This document shows, piece after piece, positions 36,982-45,860 of a stretch of 63,137 bases of DNA. The DNA is from an uncultured Dehalococcoidia bacterium. Lineage in GTDB: Bacteria > Chloroflexota > Dehalococcoidia > Lucifugimonadales > UBA1127. Position 1 is the first letter of the stretch; each line of letters begins with the position of its first letter. Position numbers and translations under genes: made by a program. The stretch covers positions 1 through 63,137 of the forward strand of contig CAJWXP010000009.1 in assembly GCA_913049785.1 (NCBI GenBank), read 5' to 3'. The notes below the pieces were generated by a model. That model saw only the letters and a list, made by a program, of their open reading frames with translations, did not search any database and was not told where the DNA came from.

Positions 36982-37252
36982 CTAGGCCTCCAAAGCTATC
37001 CAGGCGAGCAAACGCTCTAAAATAAGTCACATGCACTTCGTTTATTATTCATTCGCATTACGTTTGAAAATCGAATGAGTCATTCCGATTCTGCATCAGA
37101 TATAAACGATTTTTCTAATAACCGAGCTGCGACTTGAACACCCTATCTGCGATGCTCACATAACTTAGACGAGCAAAGGGTCGCTTGTGTTCCAAAAGAT
37201 TTCCTTCCACAAGCTCCGCCGATTCGAATCCAGGTGCTTTAGCTAAAGAGAG
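36982..37252. other. AT-rich intergenic stretch
   Basis: Upstream region of the 47-residue gene and downstream of galE. Contains short palindromes (TTTAGCTAAA near 37238) but no gene or RNA that I can support. Confidence 0.4.
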
Positions 37253-38239
37253 CTAGCCTCCTGGATACCCGTTCTCATGGTCTCTGTGCCACCGGAACGC
37301 ATCCTGGACCATCTTCTCAATGGTTGAGAATTTGGGCGTCCAACCAAGGTCGGTCTGCAGCGCAGAGGCATCGGCGACCAGTTCAGGAGGGTCTCCGGCG
37401 CGTCGTGGTTCCACCTGGACCGGTATCTCCTCCAGGCATACCCTCGCTGCTATGTCTATGACTTCACGAACGGAGTAGCCTTTCCCCGTCCCAACGTTGT
37501 ACGCCTTACGCGGCAGTTGGCCCAACGCGCCCAGCGCCTGCACGTGGGCCTGCGCTATATCCTCTACGTGGACGTAATCACGGATAGCGGTGCCGTCCGG
37601 CGTTGGATAGTCGTCCCCATAGAGCGAAAGATGATGCTGCTTCCCTAGCGCCACATTGATAGCGTTAGGGATCAGATGGGTCTCAGGGCGATGGTCCTCG
37701 CCAATAGGCCCACTGGCGCCAGCAGCATTGAAGTAGCGCAGCGACACACTCTGGAAGTCGTACGCCTCGCCATACCACGCAAGTGCCTCTTCCATCCGGG
37801 CTTTGGTATCGCCGTAGGGGTTCACCGGCGCTATCGGATGGTCCTCCGGTATGGGTGTCTGGTTAGGCACGCCGTACACGGCGGCGCTGGAAGAGAAGAT
37901 CATCTTGGAAACGCCGCAGCGATGCATGGATTCCAGCAGTGTCAGGCCATCGCGGAGGTTGTTCGCATAATAGATATCAGGGTCGCTGACAGACTCCCCA
38001 ACTTGGATCAGCCCCGCCAGGTGAACGACAGCATCTACCTTGAACTGTTCAAAGAGCTTATCCAGGGCCGGGCCATCGCCTATGCTGATACGGAAGAACG
38101 TCGTCCCTTCAAAAATGGCTGAACGGTGCCCTCTACTCAGGTTATCGACAGACAATACTTCGTGGCCCTCTTTAAGCAGGGCTTGGGTGACAACACTGCC
38201 AATGAACCCCGCAGCTCCGGTGACCATGATGAGCGGCAC
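37253..38239 (-). CDS. galE: UDP-glucose 4-epimerase
   Basis: 328 residues. Extended SDR: TGAAGFIGS near residue 7, SSSAAVYG catalytic Ser region, YGDTKARME (Tyr-x3-Lys), and IRDYVHVEDIAQAH near 220. Interconverts UDP-glucose and UDP-galactose for cell-surface glycans. Nearby glycosyltransferases at 39.7 and 41.6 kb fit envelope polysaccharide or glycolipid synthesis. Confidence 0.92.
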   Translation of the reverse strand: MPLIMVTGAAGFIGSVVTQALLKEGHEVLSVDNLSRGHRSAIFEGTTFFRISIGDGPALDKLFEQFKVDAVVHLAGLIQVGESVSDPDIYYANNLRDGLTLLESMHRCGVSKMIFSSSAAVYGVPNQTPIPEDHPIAPVNPYGDTKARMEEALAWYGEAYDFQSVSLRYFNAAGASGPIGEDHRPETHLIPNAINVALGKQHHLSLYGDDYPTPDGTAIRDYVHVEDIAQAHVQALGALGQLPRKAYNVGTGKGYSVREVIDIAARVCLEEIPVQVEPRRAGDPPELVADASALQTDLGWTPKFSTIEKMVQDAFRWHRDHENGYPGG

Positions 38240-38299
38240 GTAGGCCTCCTGTATTTGGGTAATCTGAAAAAACCGCGCAGGCAGTCTTTAGGCGGGTCG

Positions 38300-39565
38300 T
38301 TATTGCAGCCCGGGTTGATGGTTGGATACCTTTCGGTACCACTGCACGAGCAACCATGCCAGGCGAGGCCACAATCGCAGTGGCAACGCTCGTAGCACTC
38401 GGAACACCACTGCAGGGCGAAACAGGTGAGAGAACAGGTGTACAGGGAAATCGATGTCACCCTGAGCAGCCATGACTTCGCAGACTTCCTTCAATGTGAA
38501 CAGCTGTAACAACTGCTCCGTCTCAACCGGGGTCAGTTGTGCAAGCATGTGTCGAAGCAGCCTGCCTCGATACAGTTCCAGCCCCACGGTGCGCATCCAC
38601 TCCGTACGATAGCGCGCCGCTGCTTCTTCTCCCAACGCGCCTCGCTCAAGGGCTTCAATGGCCACATCAGCACATATCTTCGCGCTGAGGATACTGGTAT
38701 GTATCCCTCCGCCAGAGGTCGGTTTCACCTGCCCTGCGGCGTCTCCTACCAACATGGCACGTGGTTCAGCAATCTGTCGAAGTGGAGCAACGGGGATCAC
38801 GCCACCCTGCAGCCGTAAGACTGAGCTGTCTCGGAGATGCTCGTGGCTCTCCATCAGGCCTTCAAGCAGCCTCCGTGGGTTCCTACCCTGTTCATCACTG
38901 CCGATACCGATGCGTGAAACGTCCGTGCCCAGTGGGATCGTCCAGCCAAACCAACCTGGAGCCAGATCCGGTTGTACGTAGACCTCCACCATGTCATCGT
39001 GTTGGGACTGCATGGAAATCTCGCCGCCGACAGCAACGATTGATTCTTCGGACTGTCCCGTGCCCATCCCCTTGGCAACGGCGGAGTGTGATCCGTCTGC
39101 GCCAATGACCAATCTGACGTCTATCTTCTGTTCTGCCTTTTCCGAACCTCGTTGGACGTGGAGCCGAACACCATCATCGCTTCGCTGCATGCTGGCCAGT
39201 CTGCTACGTAATGCCAGTACTGCGCCGGCTTCTTGTGCCTTTCGCGCCAGCCCTTCGTCCATGAGAGCCCTATCTATCACCAACGCGTGGGTCCTATTAC
39301 CGCCTACGGTGATCGTGTTACCCATCGGTGTGTACACAACAGCACCCTTGATGCTGTTCAACACGATGTCGTTATCCAAGCCTGTTGCTTCCAGCGTTCT
39401 GGGCGAGATCAATCCGGAGCAATGGACGGGCTGTCCTACAACATCGTGCTCTTCCAGCAGCAGTACCTTGTATCCTGCCGCTGCTATCTCTTTAGCAGAG
39501 ACGGAACCCGCAGGCCCCGCCCCTACCACCGCTACATCAAAATCCAATGCGTTTCTCCGCGTCAT
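38300..39565 (-). CDS. geranylgeranyl reductase family FAD-dependent oxidoreductase
   Basis: 421 residues. FAD-binding motif VVGAGPAGSVSAKEIAAAGYKVLLLEE at residues 13-39, then GQPVHCSGLISPRTLE, the typical substrate-region start of the family. GDAAGQVKPTSGGGIHTSI near 290 is the second FAD contact. Family members saturate isoprenoid chains (menaquinone tails, polyprenol, archaeal lipids or chlorophyll). The polyprenol-phosphate sugar transferase nearby makes a polyprenol or quinone substrate plausible. Confidence 0.88.
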   Translation of the reverse strand: MTRRNALDFDVAVVGAGPAGSVSAKEIAAAGYKVLLLEEHDVVGQPVHCSGLISPRTLEATGLDNDIVLNSIKGAVVYTPMGNTITVGGNRTHALVIDRALMDEGLARKAQEAGAVLALRSRLASMQRSDDGVRLHVQRGSEKAEQKIDVRLVIGADGSHSAVAKGMGTGQSEESIVAVGGEISMQSQHDDMVEVYVQPDLAPGWFGWTIPLGTDVSRIGIGSDEQGRNPRRLLEGLMESHEHLRDSSVLRLQGGVIPVAPLRQIAEPRAMLVGDAAGQVKPTSGGGIHTSILSAKICADVAIEALERGALGEEAAARYRTEWMRTVGLELYRGRLLRHMLAQLTPVETEQLLQLFTLKEVCEVMAAQGDIDFPVHLFSHLFRPAVVFRVLRALPLRLWPRLAWLLVQWYRKVSNHQPGLQ

Positions 39566-39696
39566 TATGTCAAAATCTACCGGAATGGCCTGTCAGATAG
39601 GCAAGAAAGGTCGTTGTACCTACCTGCACAATTGCCTATTATAGCTGTTGGCAGAATGAAATTCTCCGTTGGTCAGTTCCAATAGAAAGCCGTTAC

Positions 39697-40413
39697 GTGG
39701 ATATCTCCATTGTCATTCCCGCCTACAACGAGGAAGCTCGCATAGGACAGACCCTCAAAGCATACGCTGCTGAGTTCACACCAAGGTACCACGCCCAGTG
39801 GGAGTTGCTGGTGGTTCTGAACGGCTGTATCGATGGGACTGAAGACGTTGTAGTAGCCGCTGGACGTGACTGCCCGGCCATACGACCCCTGATCTACCCA
39901 GAGAAGCTTGGTAAGGGAGGCGCTATTCTCCGGGGACTCAATGCCGCTGTCGGGGACGTCGTCGCGTTCGTCGATGCCGATAACATGGTCGGCCCCCAAG
40001 AGGCCGCTAAGCTGTTTGAGGCCTTGAACACCAGTGATGTTTCCATTGGATGGCGGCGACCGGACCTCTCTCTCGCGACGGAGCGACAGCCCTGGTTCCG
40101 ACGGCTTGCCAGCCTGATACTGCCTCTTTGGGCACGCTTCTTCTTGCGCCTGCCTTTCCATGATCCGCAATGTGGAGCAAAAGCCATGACCAAAGGAGCA
40201 TCCGATGCCATGATTCCCCTGTTGCATGAACAGGGATGGGCCTTGGACCTGGCAATCTTAATGGCCGCGAGAGACCTGGGCTTGACGGTAGAAGAAGTCC
40301 CCGTCTCCTGGCTGCATGTGGCGGAGGGGTCCAAGGTTCAGCTTCGCCAGGCCAGTTGGGAAGTATTCGTAGCCACGTGGCGGCTGAAGTTCAAGAAAAA
40401 GCGACCAACATAA
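39697..40413 (+). CDS. GT2 family glycosyltransferase (dolichyl-phosphate glucosyltransferase-like)
   Basis: 238 residues, GTG start. GT-A fold: VIPAYNEEARIGQTL at 6-20, KGGAILRGLNAAVGDVVAFVDADN with the metal-binding DAD, and FHDPQCGAKAMTKGA acceptor region. No TM segments. Likely transfers a hexose to polyprenyl phosphate; the sugar is unknown. Ends in a bidirectional terminator. Confidence 0.82.
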   Translation: MDISIVIPAYNEEARIGQTLKAYAAEFTPRYHAQWELLVVLNGCIDGTEDVVVAAGRDCPAIRPLIYPEKLGKGGAILRGLNAAVGDVVAFVDADNMVGPQEAAKLFEALNTSDVSIGWRRPDLSLATERQPWFRRLASLILPLWARFFLRLPFHDPQCGAKAMTKGASDAMIPLLHEQGWALDLAILMAARDLGLTVEEVPVSWLHVAEGSKVQLRQASWEVFVATWRLKFKKKRPT

Positions 40414-40444
40414 AAGGAGCCCAGTTAATCCCCGGGCTCCTTTT
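40412..40444. terminator. bidirectional intrinsic terminator
   Basis: AAAAGGAGCCC, 11-nt loop, GGGCTCCTTTT: the A/T ends allow termination from both sides between the convergent GT2 and RdhA-like genes. Confidence 0.85.
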
Positions 40445-40463
40445 CATCGCTCTTTGGTTGTTC

Positions 40464-41429
40464 CTACTTCAGATACTTGGATAGCACCAGGTTGTCTGCC
40501 GCTTCCGGCGTGTTTCTCGCCAGGACGGGCAAGTACCCTGAATAGTCCTTGGCCTGGGCCAATTCCTTCGCTATTACCTTGTAGCCCGCCTTGAATGCGC
40601 CTCTGCCATTGAGCGGGCACACCATCAAGCATATCTTGCAACCCCATAGTCGGTTGAAGTACGGCTCACACTTGGCGGTATCCACATGCCAGCGGAATAC
40701 ACCGTTGACCTCCTGCTTCTCCGGGGACAACGCCTCGCCGGGGCAGAACCGCGTGCACACGGTGCAACGTTCACACATGGCATCGATGCCGAAGTCCTTG
40801 GGACCGTCCACCACTAGCGGCATGTCGGTAGACACGAGTGCCAGCCGCCAAGACGACCCGAATTCAGGGTTGATCAAAGAGCCGTGCTTACCCAGCTCGC
40901 CCAGGCCTGCCAAATACGCCATTGGGACATGGGCAAGTTCCCCTGCGTTCGGGTGGGCCCATGCCGAGTAGCCGAATCCACCGATGTACTGAGATATACG
41001 CACCGCGATATCCAACATCTTGAAGTACACACGATGAACCTCTCGTTGGGAATTCTGGCCGATGTCTGCCATCATGTCGAACTTCATCGCCAGGCCAAAG
41101 GCCAGCACACGGGTGTGCGGTGGCGTCTCAGTGTCTTTGAACACGAAGTTAGGGTCCATCTCCGCGACACCCACGACATCAGCACCGACTTCTTTGGCGA
41201 AGTCCTTGATGTGTTCCGTAATCGCGTTCAGATCACCAAGATCAGCCTTGTTCGGATTAACGGCAGCATCACGTGAAGGCCACAACACCTGGTTCTGCAT
41301 CCAGTTGTACCTGCGCGCTTCCTCAGGGTATTGACGCTGGAATTCCCGTGACCCCTCAGAATCGAGAGCGGGACCTTCACGCCGATGCCTGCTGGGCGGA
41401 ATAGCCTTAGATACGTCTACAGTCATCAT
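40464..41429 (-). CDS. reductive dehalogenase-like Fe-S protein (RdhA/QueG-related, no Tat signal)
   Basis: 321 residues. C-terminal double 4Fe-4S region: C219/C222/C225/C229 (CERCTVCTRFCP), and a second cluster from C254 with C264/C267/C271 (CKICLMVCP). Upstream is GLGELGKHGSLINPEFGSSWRL, the segment shared by RdhA and QueG around the cobalamin-binding core. No twin-Arg signal and no RdhB anchor gene nearby, so the protein is probably cytoplasmic. It is shorter than respiratory RdhA (about 450-500). Function could be a catabolic dehalogenase or another corrinoid reductase. Confidence 0.8.
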   Translation of the reverse strand: MMTVDVSKAIPPSRHRREGPALDSEGSREFQRQYPEEARRYNWMQNQVLWPSRDAAVNPNKADLGDLNAITEHIKDFAKEVGADVVGVAEMDPNFVFKDTETPPHTRVLAFGLAMKFDMMADIGQNSQREVHRVYFKMLDIAVRISQYIGGFGYSAWAHPNAGELAHVPMAYLAGLGELGKHGSLINPEFGSSWRLALVSTDMPLVVDGPKDFGIDAMCERCTVCTRFCPGEALSPEKQEVNGVFRWHVDTAKCEPYFNRLWGCKICLMVCPLNGRGAFKAGYKVIAKELAQAKDYSGYLPVLARNTPEAADNLVLSKYLK

Positions 41430-41570
41430 TCACTCCTGTCCAAAACTGCACAGAGTTTACCATATTGAGCTTCATTCATTTCATGCCAGTTAGTGATGTT
41501 TGGAATATCGCATAGTTCTTATAGGAATAGCATTGTTGAATCGGGGTATACTTGTATTTGCGATGTGGAG

Positions 41571-42314
41571 TTAACGCGTTGCCCTGTGAGTCACTACACT
41601 TCTCATACGGATGGCAGGCAGACGCCAAAGCGCCTCCCAGATAATTCCCCAGGATATCTTTGAAGCACCCTTTTTTCTGTCTGAGAAGTGGATAGGGTGT
41701 TCGACAACCGTGTAGCCCAGACGCTGACACGCCATAGTCACTTCAGCCTGGAACCCAAACCCTTTGCAGCGGAGTGAATCTAATGTCAGAGCCTCAATGA
41801 CCTCTGGTCGAAATGCTTTGAACCCGGAAGACGCATCCTGAACGGGTATGCCGCCCACCAATCGGGTGTACGCGTTGCCATATCTGCTCAGCGCCCTCCT
41901 GGGCCAGCTCCACTGCGCGTCTACACCGCCGCCATCGACATACCGTGACCCAACTACAACATCCGTGGATTCCAGTAACTGGAGCATTGCGGGGATCGAC
42001 TCAGGGGGGTGGGACAGATCCGCATCCATCTGGAAGACCACGTCGGGGTTCATAGCCATGGAGGCCTTGAACCCATCGACGTATGCCGGGCCAATGCCGG
42101 TTTTAGCGACTCGGTGGAGGACACGGATGCGGGTGGGCTCGACTTCCGCCATGCGATCTGCGATGGCGCCAGTGCCATCGGGGGAGTTGTCATCAACGAT
42201 AAGGGCAGTCAGATGGGGCAAATCCAGCGCGAGCAGCCTGGCAACGATCTCCGGAAGGTTTTCCGCTTCGTTATAGGTGGGTATGATCACGCAGACTTTG
42301 GGGTCAGTTTCCAC
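41571..42314 (-). CDS. polyprenol-phosphate mannosyltransferase-like GT2
   Basis: 247 residues. VIIPTYNEAENLPEIVARL at 9-27, DDNSPDGTG, QMDADLSHPPESIP with the DAD motif, then ASSGFKAFRPEV and FSDRKKGASKIS, all typical of Dpm1-like polyprenol monophosphomannose synthases. No C-terminal TM domain, so a soluble, peripherally bound enzyme. Makes polyprenyl-phosphate mannose for protein or lipid glycosylation. Confidence 0.87.
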   Translation of the reverse strand: METDPKVCVIIPTYNEAENLPEIVARLLALDLPHLTALIVDDNSPDGTGAIADRMAEVEPTRIRVLHRVAKTGIGPAYVDGFKASMAMNPDVVFQMDADLSHPPESIPAMLQLLESTDVVVGSRYVDGGGVDAQWSWPRRALSRYGNAYTRLVGGIPVQDASSGFKAFRPEVIEALTLDSLRCKGFGFQAEVTMACQRLGYTVVEHPIHFSDRKKGASKISWGIIWEALWRLPAIRMRSVVTHRATR

Positions 42315-42354
42315 AATGCCCTCACGCGCCGGATTTAGGTTTAGCCCAGATTAC

Positions 42355-43296
42355 CTATGGAAGTGCTGGGTTTTTCTGCCTTGTGGGAGGTTCCGGGTCA
42401 AACACCTTTTCAGGCTTCCACTGACCCAACGGCTTGTCGTATCGCGCCAACGCCAAGAACTGGCCGTCGTGGCTGTACACCCGCCAGAGTTCGCCGTGCT
42501 GCACTTGGGCCGTAGCTTCCCGCGGGCCGAGAGTCACAGGGCGACCATTTTTAACAAAGGACTCCATCGCACCACTGACAGTGGCCGCAGGGAGGTTCTG
42601 CACAACGGTATCCGGAGTGTGGATCAGATCGCGCCACGTCCCATCTTCCACAGCCGCGGCAAACACTTCAGGTGTAATGCCGTCTTCTACCAGGAATGGT
42701 CCAGCCTTGCGTCGCTCCAACTCCACAACATGGGCCCCGCACCCCAACGCCTGTCCCAGGTCATGGCCAATGGAACGTACGTAAACGCCCCGGCCACACT
42801 CGATATCCAGGACCACGTCCGGTGATTCCCACTCAAGTATCTCCAAGCGGGATACCTGCACTGACCTTGCCTCTCGCTCAACCTCAAACCCTGCGCGTGC
42901 CAGATCGTAGAGTCGCTCACCGCCATGCTTCAATGCACTGTACATAGGCGGCACCTGCAAGATCGATCCACGGAAGCTATCTAGAGCAGCTTCAATATCC
43001 TCTTTTGTCACCTTCGATGCATCTGCAGTGGCCACGATAGCGCCATCAGAGTCGTACGTGTCCGTGGTTTCGCCAAGTCGCACCTTCGTCCGATACAGCT
43101 TTGTGCCGTCGACGAGTGGATCCATCAAACGAGTGGCCTGTCCAAAACAGATAGGTAACACACCGGAAGCTATTGGGTCCAAGGTGCCGCCATGTCCGAC
43201 CTTCTTCTCTTTGGTCAGTCGCTTCACCATGCGAACCATATCCATGGATGTTTCGCCGGCAGGTTTACAGAGGTTCAATACACCGTTGATGGTCAC
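42355..43296 (-). CDS. truB: tRNA pseudouridine(55) synthase
   Basis: 313 residues. Catalytic D40 in GHGGTLDPIASGVLP, then KLYRTKVRLGETTDTYDSDG, and RGVYVRSIGHDLG. C-terminal PUA-like segment. The start overlaps the rbfA stop by 4 bp. The run truB-rbfA-infB-rnpM-nusA is the standard translation/transcription operon. Confidence 0.96.
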   Translation of the reverse strand: MTINGVLNLCKPAGETSMDMVRMVKRLTKEKKVGHGGTLDPIASGVLPICFGQATRLMDPLVDGTKLYRTKVRLGETTDTYDSDGAIVATADASKVTKEDIEAALDSFRGSILQVPPMYSALKHGGERLYDLARAGFEVEREARSVQVSRLEILEWESPDVVLDIECGRGVYVRSIGHDLGQALGCGAHVVELERRKAGPFLVEDGITPEVFAAAVEDGTWRDLIHTPDTVVQNLPAATVSGAMESFVKNGRPVTLGPREATAQVQHGELWRVYSHDGQFLALARYDKPLGQWKPEKVFDPEPPTRQKNPALP

Positions 43297-43664
43297 ACGC
43301 TCCGTTCTTCATGGGCGTTATCTTGTTCAATCACCTGATCGATGAGTTTCACAAGATCGGCGCCACGTTCCATAGTCGCATCTAATTCAAAGGTAAGTGA
43401 GGGGATTTTGCGCATCTGCATCCTACTGCTTAGGGATGCTCTGAGGAAACCTTCAGCGGATTTCAGGCCCTTCAACACGTCAGCCTGCTCCTCAGGGGTT
43501 GCCATGACGCTGACATATACACGAGCGTGATCCAAGTCTGAGGCTGTGTCCACTTCCGTGACGGTGACAAAGGATGCCACTCTGGGGTCTTTCAGCTCAC
43601 GCAAGATGAGTTGGCTTAATTCTTCTCTGAGGAGGCCGTTTACTCGGCCCATACGACGGCTCAT
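43293..43664 (-). CDS. rbfA: ribosome-binding factor A
   Basis: 123 residues. KH-type fold: RMGRVNGLLREELSQLILRELKDPRVASFVTVTEVDTASDLDHARVYVSV is the family core, ending with the IPSLTFELDATMERG block. Assists 30S maturation. Sits between infB and truB. Confidence 0.95.
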   Translation of the reverse strand: MSRRMGRVNGLLREELSQLILRELKDPRVASFVTVTEVDTASDLDHARVYVSVMATPEEQADVLKGLKSAEGFLRASLSSRMQMRKIPSLTFELDATMERGADLVKLIDQVIEQDNAHEERSV

Positions 43665-43703
43665 ATCTCAAGGCTCCTGACGATAATCCTGGAAGCGAGG
43701 CTC

Positions 43704-45542
43704 TTAGCCCTGCTCTATATGGAACGCTTCCAGCAGGTCCCCTTCCTCGAAATCAGTGAACCCCTCTACCGTAAGCCCGCACTCAAACCCTGCGGTGACC
43801 TCTCTGGCATCGTCCTTGAACCGCTTCAAGGTGGATATACCACCCGTGAATATCAGTTCTTTGCCTCGAGTGATCCGTACCTGCGAGTTCCTGGATACCA
43901 ATCCATCCAGTACCTGGCAGCCCGCGATCTTGTCCCGGCGGCCTACACTGAACACTGCACGGACTTCCACGTGACCGTCCAAAACTTCCTTGTCCTCTGG
44001 CGTCAGAAGCCCCTGAATAGCCTTCTCTACGTCTTCCGCAAGCTGGTAGATGATGTCATACAGCCTGATCTGCACACGGTTCTGCTCTGCCAGGGCCTTG
44101 GCGCCCGGCTCTATCCTTGTGTTGAATCCCATAACGATCGCGCTGGACGCACTGGCCAGCAGGATGTCGCTCTCAGTCACCGTCCCCGCTGCAGCGTGGA
44201 GGATACGGACCTGGGCGATCTCCGATGACGACTTGGCGATGACAGCTCGGACAGCTTCAATGCTTCCTGATACGTCACATTTCAGAATGATGGGCAGTTC
44301 TTTCGTCTCACCGGACTGGATCCGAGTAGAGACCTCTTCCATTGAAAGAGACCCTGCCTGCTGAGACTCCTTACGGCGAAGTCGCGTTTCCATCAACGCC
44401 TTGGCAGATCGCTCATCTTCCGTCGCCAGGAACGGGTCGCCAGCAGCCGGCAACGTGGTGAGCCCCAATATCTCCACTGGTGTGGACGGGCCAGCTTCTT
44501 TCGTGCGTCGTCCAGTGTCCAAAATCATCGCTTTAATTCGACCCCATGTGTCACCAACGACGATGTTGTCGCCGACGCGCAATGTCCCCTGCTGTACCAG
44601 TACAGTAGCCAGGGGGCCCTTGCTCTTATCAAGTTGTGCCTCAACCACCACGCCGCTGGCAGGTCGGTTGGGGTTTGCCCTCAATTCCTGAACCTCTGTG
44701 ACCACCATCAGGTTCTCAAGGAGGTCACTGATACCCTCTTTTGACTTGGCAGAGACAGGAACCATGATGGTGTCCCCACCCCAGTCCTCTGGCAGTAGCC
44801 CCAGCTCTGAAAGCTGACGCTTGACCCTGTCCGGGTCTGCGTCCGGCCTATCCATCTTGTTGATCGCTACAACAATCGGAACGCCTGCGGCCTTCGCGTG
44901 GTCAACAGCCTCCGTTGTCTGTGGCATCACACCATCGTCTGCCGCAACTACCAGTATGGCGACATCCGTAGCCTGGGCTCCTCTTGCTCGCATCGCCGTG
45001 AACGCCTCATGGCCCGGGGTGTCCAGGAACGTGAGTTTGACCCCATCGTTCTCAACCTGGTATGCACCAATGTGCTGGGTGATACCGCCGACTTCCTTAT
45101 CGGCCACATTGGTATTCCTGATAGCATCCAATAGCGTCGTCTTGCCATGGTCTACATGACCCAAGATGGTGACGACAGGAGCCCTCGGCTCAAGATCTTC
45201 CTCAGCATCTTCTGCTGGTTTGAGGGGATCCGCCTCTTTTTCTGCATCGGAATCATCAAGTCTGCGGACACGGTGGCCTAGGGTGGTTGCAACAGTTGCA
45301 GCCATCTCAAAATCAATGACTTCATTGACCGTTGCCATGATGCCACTGCGCATCAACTGCTTGATGATATCGATAGGGTTGGCATGCATGGCGGTAGCAA
45401 GCTGACTGACCATAATGGAAGGCGGCAACTCAAGGACTGCGTTAGGATCTATCGCAGCTTCAACGGCTGCACCCCCACGCCCCTCTTTGCGAGGTCCTCT
45501 TCGCCGCGGCGGCCGATTCGGCCTAAATGATCGTCGTGCCAT
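43704..45542 (-). CDS. infB: translation initiation factor IF-2 (short N-terminus)
   Basis: 612 residues from ATG 45542 ([25 protein letters not shown]). The N-terminus is only a basic stretch plus an IF2N helix domain. G domain: [24 protein letters not shown]; then domain II, C1 and C2 (IPVEMPAEIK-type ending replaced by [19 protein letters not shown]). Brings fMet-tRNA to the 30S. It lacks the long charged N-terminal region found in many bacteria. Confidence 0.95.
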   Translation of the reverse strand: MARRSFRPNRPPRRRGPRKEGRGGAAVEAAIDPNAVLELPPSIMVSQLATAMHANPIDIIKQLMRSGIMATVNEVIDFEMAATVATTLGHRVRRLDDSDAEKEADPLKPAEDAEEDLEPRAPVVTILGHVDHGKTTLLDAIRNTNVADKEVGGITQHIGAYQVENDGVKLTFLDTPGHEAFTAMRARGAQATDVAILVVAADDGVMPQTTEAVDHAKAAGVPIVVAINKMDRPDADPDRVKRQLSELGLLPEDWGGDTIMVPVSAKSKEGISDLLENLMVVTEVQELRANPNRPASGVVVEAQLDKSKGPLATVLVQQGTLRVGDNIVVGDTWGRIKAMILDTGRRTKEAGPSTPVEILGLTTLPAAGDPFLATEDERSAKALMETRLRRKESQQAGSLSMEEVSTRIQSGETKELPIILKCDVSGSIEAVRAVIAKSSSEIAQVRILHAAAGTVTESDILLASASSAIVMGFNTRIEPGAKALAEQNRVQIRLYDIIYQLAEDVEKAIQGLLTPEDKEVLDGHVEVRAVFSVGRRDKIAGCQVLDGLVSRNSQVRITRGKELIFTGGISTLKRFKDDAREVTAGFECGLTVEGFTDFEEGDLLEAFHIEQG

Positions 45543-45552
45543 GTATGTCCTT

Positions 45553-45837
45553 TCAAGCAACCCATTCGGGTTGTTGTTCTTCAGCGAAGGCAAGCAATGC
45601 TATGCGCTGGTCTGATCCAATCATTGTCTTCAGTGTCCGTTCCAGGCGGTTACGGTTGACGCCGGTCTCCCAGCAGGCAGGGTTTTCGCAGAGATATGCG
45701 CCCCGCCCTGCGGCTTTCCCCGTGGTGTCTACAGAGACCACCCCCCCTGGGGACCTAACAATGCGTACCATATCCCGCTTGCCACTTTTGCGTCCGCATC
45801 CACAACAGGTTCGGACGGGGACGTGCTTTACCGGCAT
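45553..45837 (-). CDS. rnpM: RNase P modulator / YlxR (DUF448) protein
   Basis: 94 residues. PVRTCCGCGRKSGKRDMVRIVR and GRGAYLCENPACWE are the conserved YlxR blocks with a likely RNA-binding surface. Located between nusA and infB as usual; a role in modulating RNase P has been reported for the Bacillus homologue. Confidence 0.9.
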   Translation of the reverse strand: MPVKHVPVRTCCGCGRKSGKRDMVRIVRSPGGVVSVDTTGKAAGRGAYLCENPACWETGVNRNRLERTLKTMIGSDQRIALLAFAEEQQPEWVA

Positions 45838-45860
45838 TTCAACTACCAGCCTGTCCGGAA

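Noticed and set aside
37200-37252. T-loop-like GATTCGAATC as a tRNA or tRNA-Sec
   Set aside because: It is a simple palindrome; no T-stem, acceptor stem or anticodon arm can be formed around it.
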